Assembly (NCBI GenBank): GCA_022648685.1
Contig: JALCMW010000013.1
Span: 1-43,360, forward strand
Reading direction: 5' to 3'
Source of the DNA: Bacteroidales bacterium
GTDB taxonomy: Bacteria; Bacteroidota; Bacteroidia; Bacteroidales; UBA932
DNA length: 43,360 nt
Of this stretch, positions 24,064 through 35,278 are shown in pieces. A program made the translations under genes and the position numbers. The first letter of the stretch is position 1. Each line of letters opens with the position of its first letter. A model generated the notes under the pieces. It made no database searches. It saw only the letters and a program-made list of their open reading frames with translations, and was not told where the DNA came from.

Positions 24064-26270
24064 TTAGAATATCATTTTGAGACCGATGTTGAGTTTTCTT
24101 GTAAGTGGATATCTGCTGCCGTCATTTGAGCCTGTTTCAGGATCCCACATTTTCCAATCGGAGTGCATCCAAAGATTATTGCCTACGAAATAAGCCCTTA
24201 GTGCTTTACAGCCCCAGGATTTCACCATTCTGCCTGTGAAAGTGTAACCGAATTCGACGTCCGACAACCGGATTAGACTGCCATTGTAGATGGTTCTTGT
24301 AGATGTCTTCTGATTGTTCGAAGAAGTGGTGGAAGAAAGACGCGGATAAAATGCATCAAGGTTTTGGTTGTCCACAGACCAGCGGTCCATAGCTTTTTCG
24401 AAAAGATTCCCTTGTCCGACCCCGTGTGCAAACGGGAAGAAAGAGCCGCCGAGATAGTAAGAAACGTGAGCCTGTCCTCTGAAGAATACGCCCAAATCGA
24501 AGCCGTTCCAATTGAACTGAGTTCCGAAACCGTAGTTTATCTCGGGAACTGAAGAATAACCGATAGCCACTTCATCATGGGAATCCACGACACCGTCGCC
24601 GTTATAATCCAGGTATTTTACATCTCCTGGCCTTACAGTCCCGAATTGTTGCTTTGGACTCAGGTCTATGTCGTCCTGATCTTCGAAAAGTCCCTTGGCG
24701 ATCAAACCGAAGCATTGGTTTAGAGGATGGCCCGTGCGCATTCTCCAAGGATCTGTCGGAGCTTCGTCTTTTTCAAGAATCTTGTTGCGGGCAAAAGAAT
24801 AATTGCCATAGATCTTATATTTGACAGGACCTATATGGCTGTTGAATTCGCCTGTACCTTCAAATCCGTGATTGGCCATGACACCCATGTTGGCATACGG
24901 TTGTTGGTTCAATCCTGAGATACCCGGTACTGAAGTCCTTTGTATCAGGATGTCCCATCTGTGTTCGTGGAAGTAGTCCAGGTCGAAAGACAATGCTGAT
25001 TTGAAGAATTTAATTTCTACACCGACGTCTTTTTTCAACCCTTTTTCCCATGTTAAATCGCTTACTCCTGCCTGAGCTTCTCCGATACCATTGAAATATG
25101 TTGCCGTTGAACCGAAATAATGGCCGCCAATTCCCGTTCCCCACGTGCTCAGATAGGCATAACGTCCGGAAGGTACGGTATCTGCACCGACAAGACCTAT
25201 GGAAGTCCTGAATTTGAGATAATTGATAACTGGACTTATGTTTTTCCAGAAAGGTTCGTTTGATATCAGATAGCCTACGGCCCCTGCAGGGAAGAATCCG
25301 AATCTGTGTCCTTTCCTGAAGTTTTCGGAACCGTTGTAACCCATATTGAATTCCAGAAAATACCGGTCATAATATGAATATGTCGCTCTGGCAGCGATTC
25401 CTTGTTTCCTGTACGGAAGTGCATAGATCGAAGAACCGGCCGCAAGATTATTATAACTCCTTTGGTAATACATCGCCATTGCGCCGACTCTATGTACTGA
25501 ATTAAAGACGCGGTCATAGTTCATCTGCGTCTTGAATTCAACGGACCTGTTTCCCGAGTTCAAATAGGCATAATTGAGAAAATCATCGCCTACTTTAGTC
25601 TGGATTATCTTGTAGAGACCTGTTTCATCATTAATTCCATTGATTGCATACTTTGAGGAATATTTTCCCCTTGACTGAATGGATGTCGCATTGTAATCGT
25701 AAGCGAATGATGCCTGGAATTTAAGTCCTTTAGCAATGGCTCCAAGGTCCTGTTTCAGAATCATCTGGCTCATTATCTGAGTCATATAGGTGTTGTTATA
25801 ACCTGATCCGAACAATCTTTCCGCAGGATTCGCTGTATTTGTCGATAGAGAAGCCCCCCAACCCCATTCTACGTCTCCGTTTTCATCATACCCGATAGGA
25901 ACACGGACAGGAGTCGTTACAGGATCCTGAGCATAACACATTTCGAAAATCTTGCTTGCCTGGGATTGGTAATTATATGAAGATGTGATAGGACGGGGCT
26001 GATGTGCGTCGGTCATATTTGCACCGATTTCCAATGAAAGGACAGTGAATTTGGTTACGTTCATATCGACATTGGAACGGAAATTATAGCGTGATACATG
26101 GATATTGGTGCTGTAATCGGTGTCGGGATTGGTGTAAAGGTTGCCATTGTCACGGATATAACTTGCAGTCACATAATAACGTGCTAGTTGCCCACCTCCG
26201 CGGACGCTTATGGATGCAGAACTGTTGGACGTGTATTTCGTAAACAGTTCGTTGAACCAATTTACATTGG
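24064..26270 (-). pseudogene. susC: susC TonB-dependent transporter, 5' part missing
   Basis: Recognisable SusC sequence starts at about NVNWFNELFTKYTSNSSASI (near base 26268) and runs to the C-terminus (VGNNLWMHSDWKMWDPETGS ... LNIGLKMIF), about 735 residues of barrel. The signal peptide, carboxypeptidase-D-like domain, TonB box and plug are absent, so it cannot work as a transporter. The frame is open to 26364, but its first 32 residues come from the antisense of the adjoining gene. The break coincides with a palindrome at 26256-26271. Confidence 0.85.
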
Positions 26271-26271
26271 T
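26256..26271. repeat. Inverted repeat at the susC rearrangement junction
   Basis: ACCAAT-TTAC-ATTGGT has perfect 6-base arms. Both the susC coding sequence (TNVNWF) and the plus-strand phosphodiesterase sequence (PIYIGAP) read naturally through it, so both genes could share the crossover word. Confidence 0.6.
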
Positions 26272-26805
26272 GCACCTTATCTTTATTGTATGGGAAATGT
26301 TTCGGACTTCACAGATGATCAGCTGCGTACGATAATCGGAGAAGTGCATAAAAGGAATTGCCATATCGGCTTCGCCGGTTCATACGAGTCGCCCGTTACA
26401 AGCCGGAAACTTCTGGGGATGGGATTCGATTTTTCCGCTTCGGGATGGGACATCAATGAAATATCCGTAGGCAATCTGTGCAATCTTGCAGCAGATGTCG
26501 ATTTTAAGGATTTCAGAACCGGAGGCATGGCAAAAGACGGAATCCTTTCAATGGAATCTGGACAAAGCCTGGCACCGAAGAAGAAAATGCCGAAAGTATT
26601 CTTGGGTGGAGGAAGCCTCCATATAAGATTTAAAGGAACGTTTACATTGAATATGGGGGATTACATTCATCACAGGTATCATTCCGAAGGCGATCAATCT
26701 TTGTGGATAAGTACTTACTTTATGGAGCAGGTGCCGGCTTTCCGATTGACAGCGGAAGAACACACGGAAATATATGAGATAACTTACAAGGCGTCAAAAA
26801 TGTAA
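26257..26805 (+). pseudogene. Glycerophosphodiester-phosphodiesterase-like gene, 3' part
   Basis: About 183 codons read as the end of a GDPD-type TIM barrel (PIYIGAPYLYCMGNVSDFTD, then LRTIIGEVHKRNCHIGFAGS and KLLGMGFDFSASGWDINEI) with a C-terminal beta-rich extension (FKGTFTLNMGDYIHHRYHSE). The catalytic N-terminal half with the substrate and metal residues is missing, because the sequence switches to antisense susC at the palindrome. Its stop is 6 bases before the beta-galactosidase start, so the two belonged to one operon. Confidence 0.6.
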
Positions 26806-29955
<3,150 letters not shown>

Positions 29956-29961
29956 CTGTCC

Positions 29962-29991
29962 GGCCGACTAAAAAGTAATCTTTAGCCGGCC
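29962..29991. terminator. Hairpin between convergent genes
   Basis: GGCCGACTAAA and TTTAGCCGGCC pair with one mismatch around the 8-base loop AAGTAATC. It lies between the beta-galactosidase stop and the TonB-receptor stop. The T-run after it is weak. Confidence 0.6.
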
Positions 29992-30079
29992 TCTACACTT
30001 ATGATAATCTTTCCTTTGCTCCTATGTTCGGATTTAAATTTATACTCTGATCGTGGCAAAGTTTTTCCTTCGATAGGAT

Positions 30080-32305
30080 CTATTTGATTCCGAAAGGAAT
30101 TTTCAGATTTACACTGATGTTTCTACCTATATCGTTATATCCCATATCCTTCAATGTGGACAAATGGTCTATATACGTTTCGTTCAACAGGTTGTTTGCC
30201 TGGATAGACAGGGAAATCATCTGATTCTCCACTTTTATTTCCGTACCTATCCCTGCATTCATTAAAAAATAATTGTCAGTTGTCGTTTCAAACATGGCCG
30301 GGTTGTTCTGTTTAGCCGCGTAAAGTCCTCCTATCTTGAAGAATGGATTTCTGAAAAAAGCAATTTTCCGCTTCTTGAGGGTGACTTCGAATCTCAGTTT
30401 GTTTTGGGGAATGAAAGGAAGGTAATTTCCGTTATCCTGCTTTCCTATGAGATATGAATAACTTGTATTGACATCCAGCCAATCCACAGGCAGGATATCG
30501 ACGGAAAGTTCGCTTCCGTATATTTTGGAATCGGTCTGCGAATAACGGTATATTCTGCTGCCGCTTGCGGTTGAATCGGATGTGGGGGAAATATAAATGT
30601 AATTGTTGATACGATTGTAAAATCCGGAAATGTCGGCAATGATATATTTGGAATGGTAATGTGCGCTCAAATCGGCTTCGTAATTGCGCTGTGAACGTAA
30701 TGCGGAACTGCCTTGTTCGTAGCGTATGCCGTGCATTCCGTTTTCGGTCAATTCCGCTATGTTGGGCGTCCTGTATGCCGATGCGAGATTTGCCCGCAGC
30801 AGAAAACTTTCTGTTATACGGTAAGTGGCTCCCAATGATCCGCTTATGTTGCCGAAGTTCTTATTGACGGCATCTTTGTTCGTTTCGGCATCGGTTGAGA
30901 TGTACCGGTAATCATATCTGGCGCCCGCCTGCATTTCCAATTTATTGAATAAGGTCTTTTGAGCCAGGCCGAAAACTGAGAAATCGCTTACATGGGCATT
31001 CGGAATCACGTGGTTCGGAGCCTTGTGGTTCTTGTTGGTTTTGTCAGCTCCCTGTATTCCTATGATATATTCGGAACTTTCGGTAGATGGCAGATATGCC
31101 TTGGCTTCGTAAGAAAGAGTATTCATATCCATATCGACCATTTCAAATGCCGGCATGCTTTCATCGGTCTGCAACCGTCTGTTGTTCATCTGATAAGCAG
31201 CATTCAGATCGATTTTGTATCTTTTGAGAAACAGAGTGTTTTTGGTGGAAATTATCTGGCTTGTCAGATCCTGATACCATAAATTGTTCTTCCTGCCGTT
31301 TTCAATGACTCTTGATACGGAGTTCCCTACGCACATTCCGAGTTCAGGACGGTTGTAATCGTAATATAACCGGAACAGGCCGAATGATTTGTTCATTCCG
31401 ATATTGGCTTTGAAACTTTTTTCATTGAAACGTGTATTCGGAACCCGATTGCCGTCCCCGTCTTTATAATCTTCGTTACTTTTGATTCCTGCACGTACTC
31501 CCCAGAAAAAGTGTTCAGAGCTCCCTTTTACTCCGAGGTTGGTCACCAGCCCTTCGGTATTGGAATGATATTGTGCATTGTAGTCCCCGATGACTTTTCC
31601 TGTCGGAGCCGGCTTTTCCTTTATCAGGTTTATTACACCTCCGACCGCATCTGACCCGTAAAGCAGGGAAGCCGGACCTTTTATTACTTCAATGCGGTCC
31701 AGTCCGAATTCATCCACTATGAAGGGGTGGTCTTGGGAAAATTGGAAGTTCTCCATTTTCACTCCGTTATTTAGCATCAGAATGTTTGTCATCGAAAGAC
31801 CACGGATTACAGGTTTTGCAACACCTGTTCCTTTTGAAATCATGTCGACTCCCGGTACGTTTGCCAGTGCCGCCATGAAAGTGGGAGTTCCGGCGGCTTC
31901 TATATCTTTGTTCTTTATCAAGTCTATTTTAATGGCGTTTTCATGTTGGGTGGAATAGCTTCCGCCCGAAATGACCGCTTCTTCAGCCTGGAGTGCCGAC
32001 TGGTCCATTCTCACGTCCAGCAATGTGTCCGTGTCATTAAGGAATAGTGTCTTGATGATTGTTTTGTAACCTATATAAGAAAATTGTATTTTGACTTTTC
32101 CGTTCGGAAGATTTTTCAGTATGAATTTGCCGTTTTTATCTGTAAGTGTCCCTTTGCTTTGCTCCGGGATATATATGTTTGCCGAAGGTAATGCTTCTCC
32201 GGTAGATTTGTCGGTTACCTTTCCTTTTATCGAGTTCTGGGCAAAACCGGTCTGACCCATTATTGCGAAAAGCATGATAATGAACCATGAATATTTTATT
32301 TTCAT
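30080..32305 (-). CDS. TonB-dependent receptor, probably for a metal
   Basis: The 741-residue protein has a signal peptide (ending GFAQN) and a carboxypeptidase-D regulatory-like domain (about 24-110; IKGKVTDKSTGEALPSANIY). The plug follows (AAGTPTFMAALANVPGVDMI ... VIRGLSMTNILMLNNG ... DRIEVIKGPASLLYGSDAVG), and a 22-strand barrel ends ISVNLKIPFGIK. It is not a SusC: it lacks the SusC-specific length and there is no SusD partner. A Fur-box-like palindrome sits just upstream, and a Fur-family gene and a small CPIC protein follow the same direction. Iron, zinc or copper complexes are the likely substrates. Confidence 0.88.
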   Translation of the reverse strand: MKIKYSWFIIMLFAIMGQTGFAQNSIKGKVTDKSTGEALPSANIYIPEQSKGTLTDKNGKFILKNLPNGKVKIQFSYIGYKTIIKTLFLNDTDTLLDVRMDQSALQAEEAVISGGSYSTQHENAIKIDLIKNKDIEAAGTPTFMAALANVPGVDMISKGTGVAKPVIRGLSMTNILMLNNGVKMENFQFSQDHPFIVDEFGLDRIEVIKGPASLLYGSDAVGGVINLIKEKPAPTGKVIGDYNAQYHSNTEGLVTNLGVKGSSEHFFWGVRAGIKSNEDYKDGDGNRVPNTRFNEKSFKANIGMNKSFGLFRLYYDYNRPELGMCVGNSVSRVIENGRKNNLWYQDLTSQIISTKNTLFLKRYKIDLNAAYQMNNRRLQTDESMPAFEMVDMDMNTLSYEAKAYLPSTESSEYIIGIQGADKTNKNHKAPNHVIPNAHVSDFSVFGLAQKTLFNKLEMQAGARYDYRYISTDAETNKDAVNKNFGNISGSLGATYRITESFLLRANLASAYRTPNIAELTENGMHGIRYEQGSSALRSQRNYEADLSAHYHSKYIIADISGFYNRINNYIYISPTSDSTASGSRIYRYSQTDSKIYGSELSVDILPVDWLDVNTSYSYLIGKQDNGNYLPFIPQNKLRFEVTLKKRKIAFFRNPFFKIGGLYAAKQNNPAMFETTTDNYFLMNAGIGTEIKVENQMISLSIQANNLLNETYIDHLSTLKDMGYNDIGRNISVNLKIPFGIK

Positions 32306-32338
32306 TTAATTATCTGATTTTTTTGGATAGGATATGGA

Positions 32339-32370
32339 ATATCATAATCATATGGTAATGATTGTGATAT
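32339..32370. promoter_or_regulatory. Fur-box-like palindrome before the TonB receptor
   Basis: ATATCATAATCAT and ATGATTGTGATAT pair at 12 of 13 positions around the 6-base centre ATGGTA. It lies 34 bases before the receptor start and contains the TAATCAT...ATGATT core of Fur-family sites. The Fur-family gene nearby is the obvious regulator. Confidence 0.6.
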
Positions 32371-32493
32371 TATTCTCATATCTACATTATTGCAATGACG
32401 ACGGACACGATAAATCAACATAAGGCCTTTCTTTTTTTGCGTCAGGTCCTGTTTAATTATCTTAAAGTATATTCCGTGTCTAGTCTTTGATTT

Positions 32494-32844
32494 TCAGATA
32501 GTTGAGGCCGGAGGCGCCCGTGAATGATTGATACGTGGCAGATGCCATATGAATATTTTACGTACGCTTTCGTTGAGTTCTATCTTTATTTTCGGGATGT
32601 GATTATTGAAAGCCGTGTGTTCCGGAAGGCTGTTTATGATCAGTACATAATCGCAGATCGGACAGCTGTGCCTTTGTTGATTTATACAGATCCGAGATAT
32701 TCCTGAATATAAAGATGCATCAAATTGATATCCCTGGCGGACACTTTGAGCGTAATGCCATAAGATATGTGCAGGCTGGAAGGTTACTGGGAAGACGAAT
32801 GTCACCAATAACGCAAATGCGATATTCCGTGCCGTTTTCTTCAT
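32494..32844 (-). CDS. Small exported protein with a CPIC motif
   Basis: The 116-residue protein starts at 32844, where ATGA overlaps the stop of the Fur-family gene by 4 bases; an upstream ATG at 32877 is less likely. A hydrophobic N-terminal signal (FALLVTFVFPVTF) is followed by a periplasmic part with His residues (HILWHYAQSV) and CPICDY, a layout resembling DUF2946-type metal-linked proteins. It lies between the Fur-family gene and the receptor and probably takes part in metal handling. Confidence 0.6.
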   Translation of the reverse strand: MKKTARNIAFALLVTFVFPVTFQPAHILWHYAQSVRQGYQFDASLYSGISRICINQQRHSCPICDYVLIINSLPEHTAFNNHIPKIKIELNESVRKIFIWHLPRINHSRAPPASTI

Positions 32845-33257
32845 TTTCCTTCTTGCTTTTTTGTGCATGAATCGCATGTGCCGCGTATTATGACGTCCAT
32901 TCCTTCTCCTGTATAGCCTTCCGGCAGTTCAGGCATCATAAAATTAACAGAATCGAGGCATTGTACGGTTTTGCATTTGTTGCAATAAAAGTGGGCGTGG
33001 TATCTGTCCGGTGCCGGAGAGTTGTTAAGTGCATATTTGACGATGTAGTTGTCAATAACGATTTTATGCAGTATGTCATGCTCCCCGAGTGTTTTGAATG
33101 AACGGTAAAAGGTAGTCCTGTCGTAATTTCCGGACAGTTTTTCCTTTATCTCATTTTCATCCAAAGCTACGTCCGAGGCCATGATGACTTCTATTATGCC
33201 TTCGCGGCAGCTCGTCCGCTTTAAATTATGTCTTGCCAATATCTCTTCAGCAGTCAT
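32841..33257 (-). CDS. Fur-family metalloregulator
   Basis: The 138-residue protein has a winged-helix N-terminal domain (ILARHNLKRTSCREGIIEVI, then YDRTTFYRSFKTLGEHDILH) and a C-terminal dimerisation domain with metal ligands (HAHFYCNKCKTVQCLD ... CDSCTKK). The two CxxC pairs form the structural zinc site of Fur/Zur/PerR proteins. Which metal it senses cannot be read from the sequence. It is first in an operon-like run with the CPIC protein. Its start codon lies inside a tandem repeat (33241-33396) that repeats its first codons. Confidence 0.88.
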   Translation of the reverse strand: MTAEEILARHNLKRTSCREGIIEVIMASDVALDENEIKEKLSGNYDRTTFYRSFKTLGEHDILHKIVIDNYIVKYALNNSPAPDRYHAHFYCNKCKTVQCLDSVNFMMPELPEGYTGEGMDVIIRGTCDSCTKKQEGK

Positions 33258-33396
33258 ATCAATATTTATTCAGCCGTCATATCAATATCTCTTCAGTAGC
33301 CATATCAGTATCTCTTACCTAGTCATAATCAATATCTCTTCAGTAACTATATCAGTATCTCTTACCTAGTCATAATCAATATCTATTATAGTAGTC
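33241..33396 (-). repeat. Tandem 23-bp repeats derived from the fur start
   Basis: Six to seven imperfect copies precede and include the fur-like start. On the minus strand most units read ATG-ACT/GCT-...-GAAGAGATATTGAT, matching the gene's own first codons (MTAEEIL). Most units are 23 bases, so they are not in one frame, and each ATG opens a mini-frame of 3-8 codons; the nearest ones end in ATGA or TAA. Pairs of units form a 46-47-bp higher-order repeat. Confidence 0.75.
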
Positions 33397-33528
33397 GAGA
33401 ATGCAAATATATGGTAAATGCAACAATAATGCAAATACAAAAAAATAATACAAATACAGATCGCAAAATTCTTACATTCTCTTTCCTTTTGTTCGTATTC
33501 CTTTCCGGGTGCCTCCAATGAAAAAACT

Positions 33529-33755
33529 CTGGAGGCGGCCATGCTCTACTTGAACAGACTCTTGTGGCTACCATAATCTACATAACGCTGGCTGTGACCG
33601 TGCTTTACTCGAAGAAGGCGAAATCTGTGAAAAAATGTCTTCTGCTAGCTGTGCTTTATTCGTAAAAGGCATAATCCGTGAAATAACGCCTAAGGTAGCC
33701 ATTTTCCATTTGAAGACGGTATAATTTGTAAAAAAAGCCTGGAGGCGGCCATGCT
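33529..33755. repeat. Degenerate ~50-bp tandem repeats
   Basis: Four units begin at 33529, 33588, 33639 and 33689 (59, 51, 50 and 49 bases), and a fifth partial unit at 33738. They share a CTGGAGGCGGCCATGCT-like head, an ACTTGAAGA-like middle and an AATCTGTGAAAAA-like end. The first and last heads are identical over 17 bases. Confidence 0.6.
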
Positions 33756-34084
33756 GGCAAGAGGTTAAGTCGCACATTATCAGCGATTTGACCCTTTTTC
33801 ATCATGGCCAGCCCCCCTCAAAATACCCGACCTGTCCATGCTTGGAAAGGGCTAAAGCAGCCATTCACAGTCATTTATGTGGTTGGGAGCATGGCCGCCT
33901 TCCGCTAAAAAATGATGGAGCGCACCCGAAGAATTGTTCTTGAAATAGGAACAGACTAATTCCGGGTTGTTCTTTTTCCTCTAAATCCGGGAACCCGACT
34001 TTTTCTGCTAGTCCGGGAATATGGAATTTTCGATTATATAACTTGAGTATGCCATATTACGGTGAAGTTTTCAACAAACTTATT

Positions 34085-34114
34085 CCAAATTCCTGTACAT
34101 CAAAGTTGCCGATT
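34085..34114. repeat. 30-bp direct repeat, left copy
   Basis: CCAAATTCCTGTACATCAAA and ten further bases recur at 34498-34527 with one mismatch. The copies bracket a 383-base GC-rich segment. Confidence 0.65.
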
Positions 34115-34497
34115 ACACCTATATTCCAAAGTTACGGATTAGATACCGATTACAGCAATGATTCCGGTTGCCATTTGAACAGTCATTAGATAAACGACAT
34201 TTGCTGATTAAGTGAAAGGTCAGCGGAGGGGAAGTGTATGCGCGTCGTCATCTTCGCGCGGAGCGCTCATCCCGTCCCCGACTCACTATCGCTGTTTGTC
34301 GGTACACTGCCAAAATTGAACGACGATTCTGCATTCCTCTTCCGGTTTCGTCTTCACAGATGCTCGTCGGAGCCACCCGTTCACGAGGCCACGGGCGGCC
34401 ACGGATGCTGACGCGGCACACACTTTCCCCTTTGCAGTTCTTTATTTACAAAGATGTAAATGCCTTTTTTCTTTTTTTTTGAGAGTATTTTACTATG

Positions 34498-34527
34498 CCA
34501 AATTCCTGTACATCAAAGTTGCTGATT
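34498..34527. repeat. 30-bp direct repeat, right copy
   Basis: Mate of 34085-34114, in the same orientation. Further weak copies of the CAAAGTT-type core occur near 34125. Confidence 0.65.
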
Positions 34528-35278
34528 TTTCAGGAATATAAAATAGCCTTAAATACAGAGTGAATCAAGTAACACGAAGGATGGAATATCAGTAGTTGAG
34601 AATAGTAAAATTAGTGTTCCGGAAAGATGAATAATCCATCTGATTTTTTGTAATGGAGAGGTGTATGCCGTTTAGTGATAAATTTAAACGATGCCGTGCC
34701 AAAATTTAATAATTTAAAGTAAAAGAGAGGCGTGATTACAAAAAAACGTCCGTTTAATTGCAAAGATAATAACAAATTATAAAAATCAAGCGACAAATTC
34801 CGAAATCTTTGAACAAGTGGTAAATATACCGTTTTATTCTCTGATAGGTTCAAAGATGTTCAGTGCGGTGCAATTAATCGGACGATTAAACGCAAAACGG
34901 AAAACGGCCGGAAAACATACTGATCCGGAAGGATGAAGAAGGGCGGTACTGACCTACCGTTCAAAGCCTTAGGTGCGGGAGTCGATGTCGGGAACATAGA
35001 AAGTACCAGAAAGAAACGTACTAGAAAGAATTTATTTCAAAAAAGGAATAGGTGATATAGCAGCATAGCTGATTACGAGTACGGGATAGAGTTGAAGAGC
35101 GGAGCGTTGGAGTTCGATAGTGTGAGTATCAACGCATGGCGGAGAGTTACTGTCGGAGATGTAAGATATAGCGGTGTAGTAAGGAGAGGAAGAATAAGGG
35201 AAGAAATTGAGCAATAGAAGAAGGAGAAAGAGGTCGCGGATGTAAGCATAGTAAATAAAAGAAATAGAAAGGAGAGAG

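Larger units (their letters stand above)
33397..35278. other. 1.9-kb region without recognisable genes
   Basis: No open frame here shows a known domain. The region holds degenerate ~50-bp repeats (33529-33755), an inverted 14-base partner of that repeat (33887-33900), a GC-rich segment (about 34205-34440) flanked by a 30-bp direct repeat (34085-34114 and 34498-34527), a T-rich stretch near 34470, and a purine-rich leader (about 34990-35278) in front of the fimbrillin gene. Confidence 0.6.

Noticed and set aside
26188..26256. N-terminal 23 codons of the plus-strand frame as part of the phosphodiesterase
   Set aside because: These bases are the antisense of real susC sequence, so they only extend the frame by chance.
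33241..33396. CRISPR-like array upstream of fur
   Set aside because: Units are contiguous with no unique spacers and resemble the gene start, so it is a simple tandem repeat.
33529..33755. CRISPR array
   Set aside because: Repeats are degenerate with no separate spacers, and no cas genes are present.
34234..34482. 82-codon plus-strand frame in the GC-rich segment
   Set aside because: Composition is Arg-rich from base bias, with no domain, and the frame ends in the T-rich tract.
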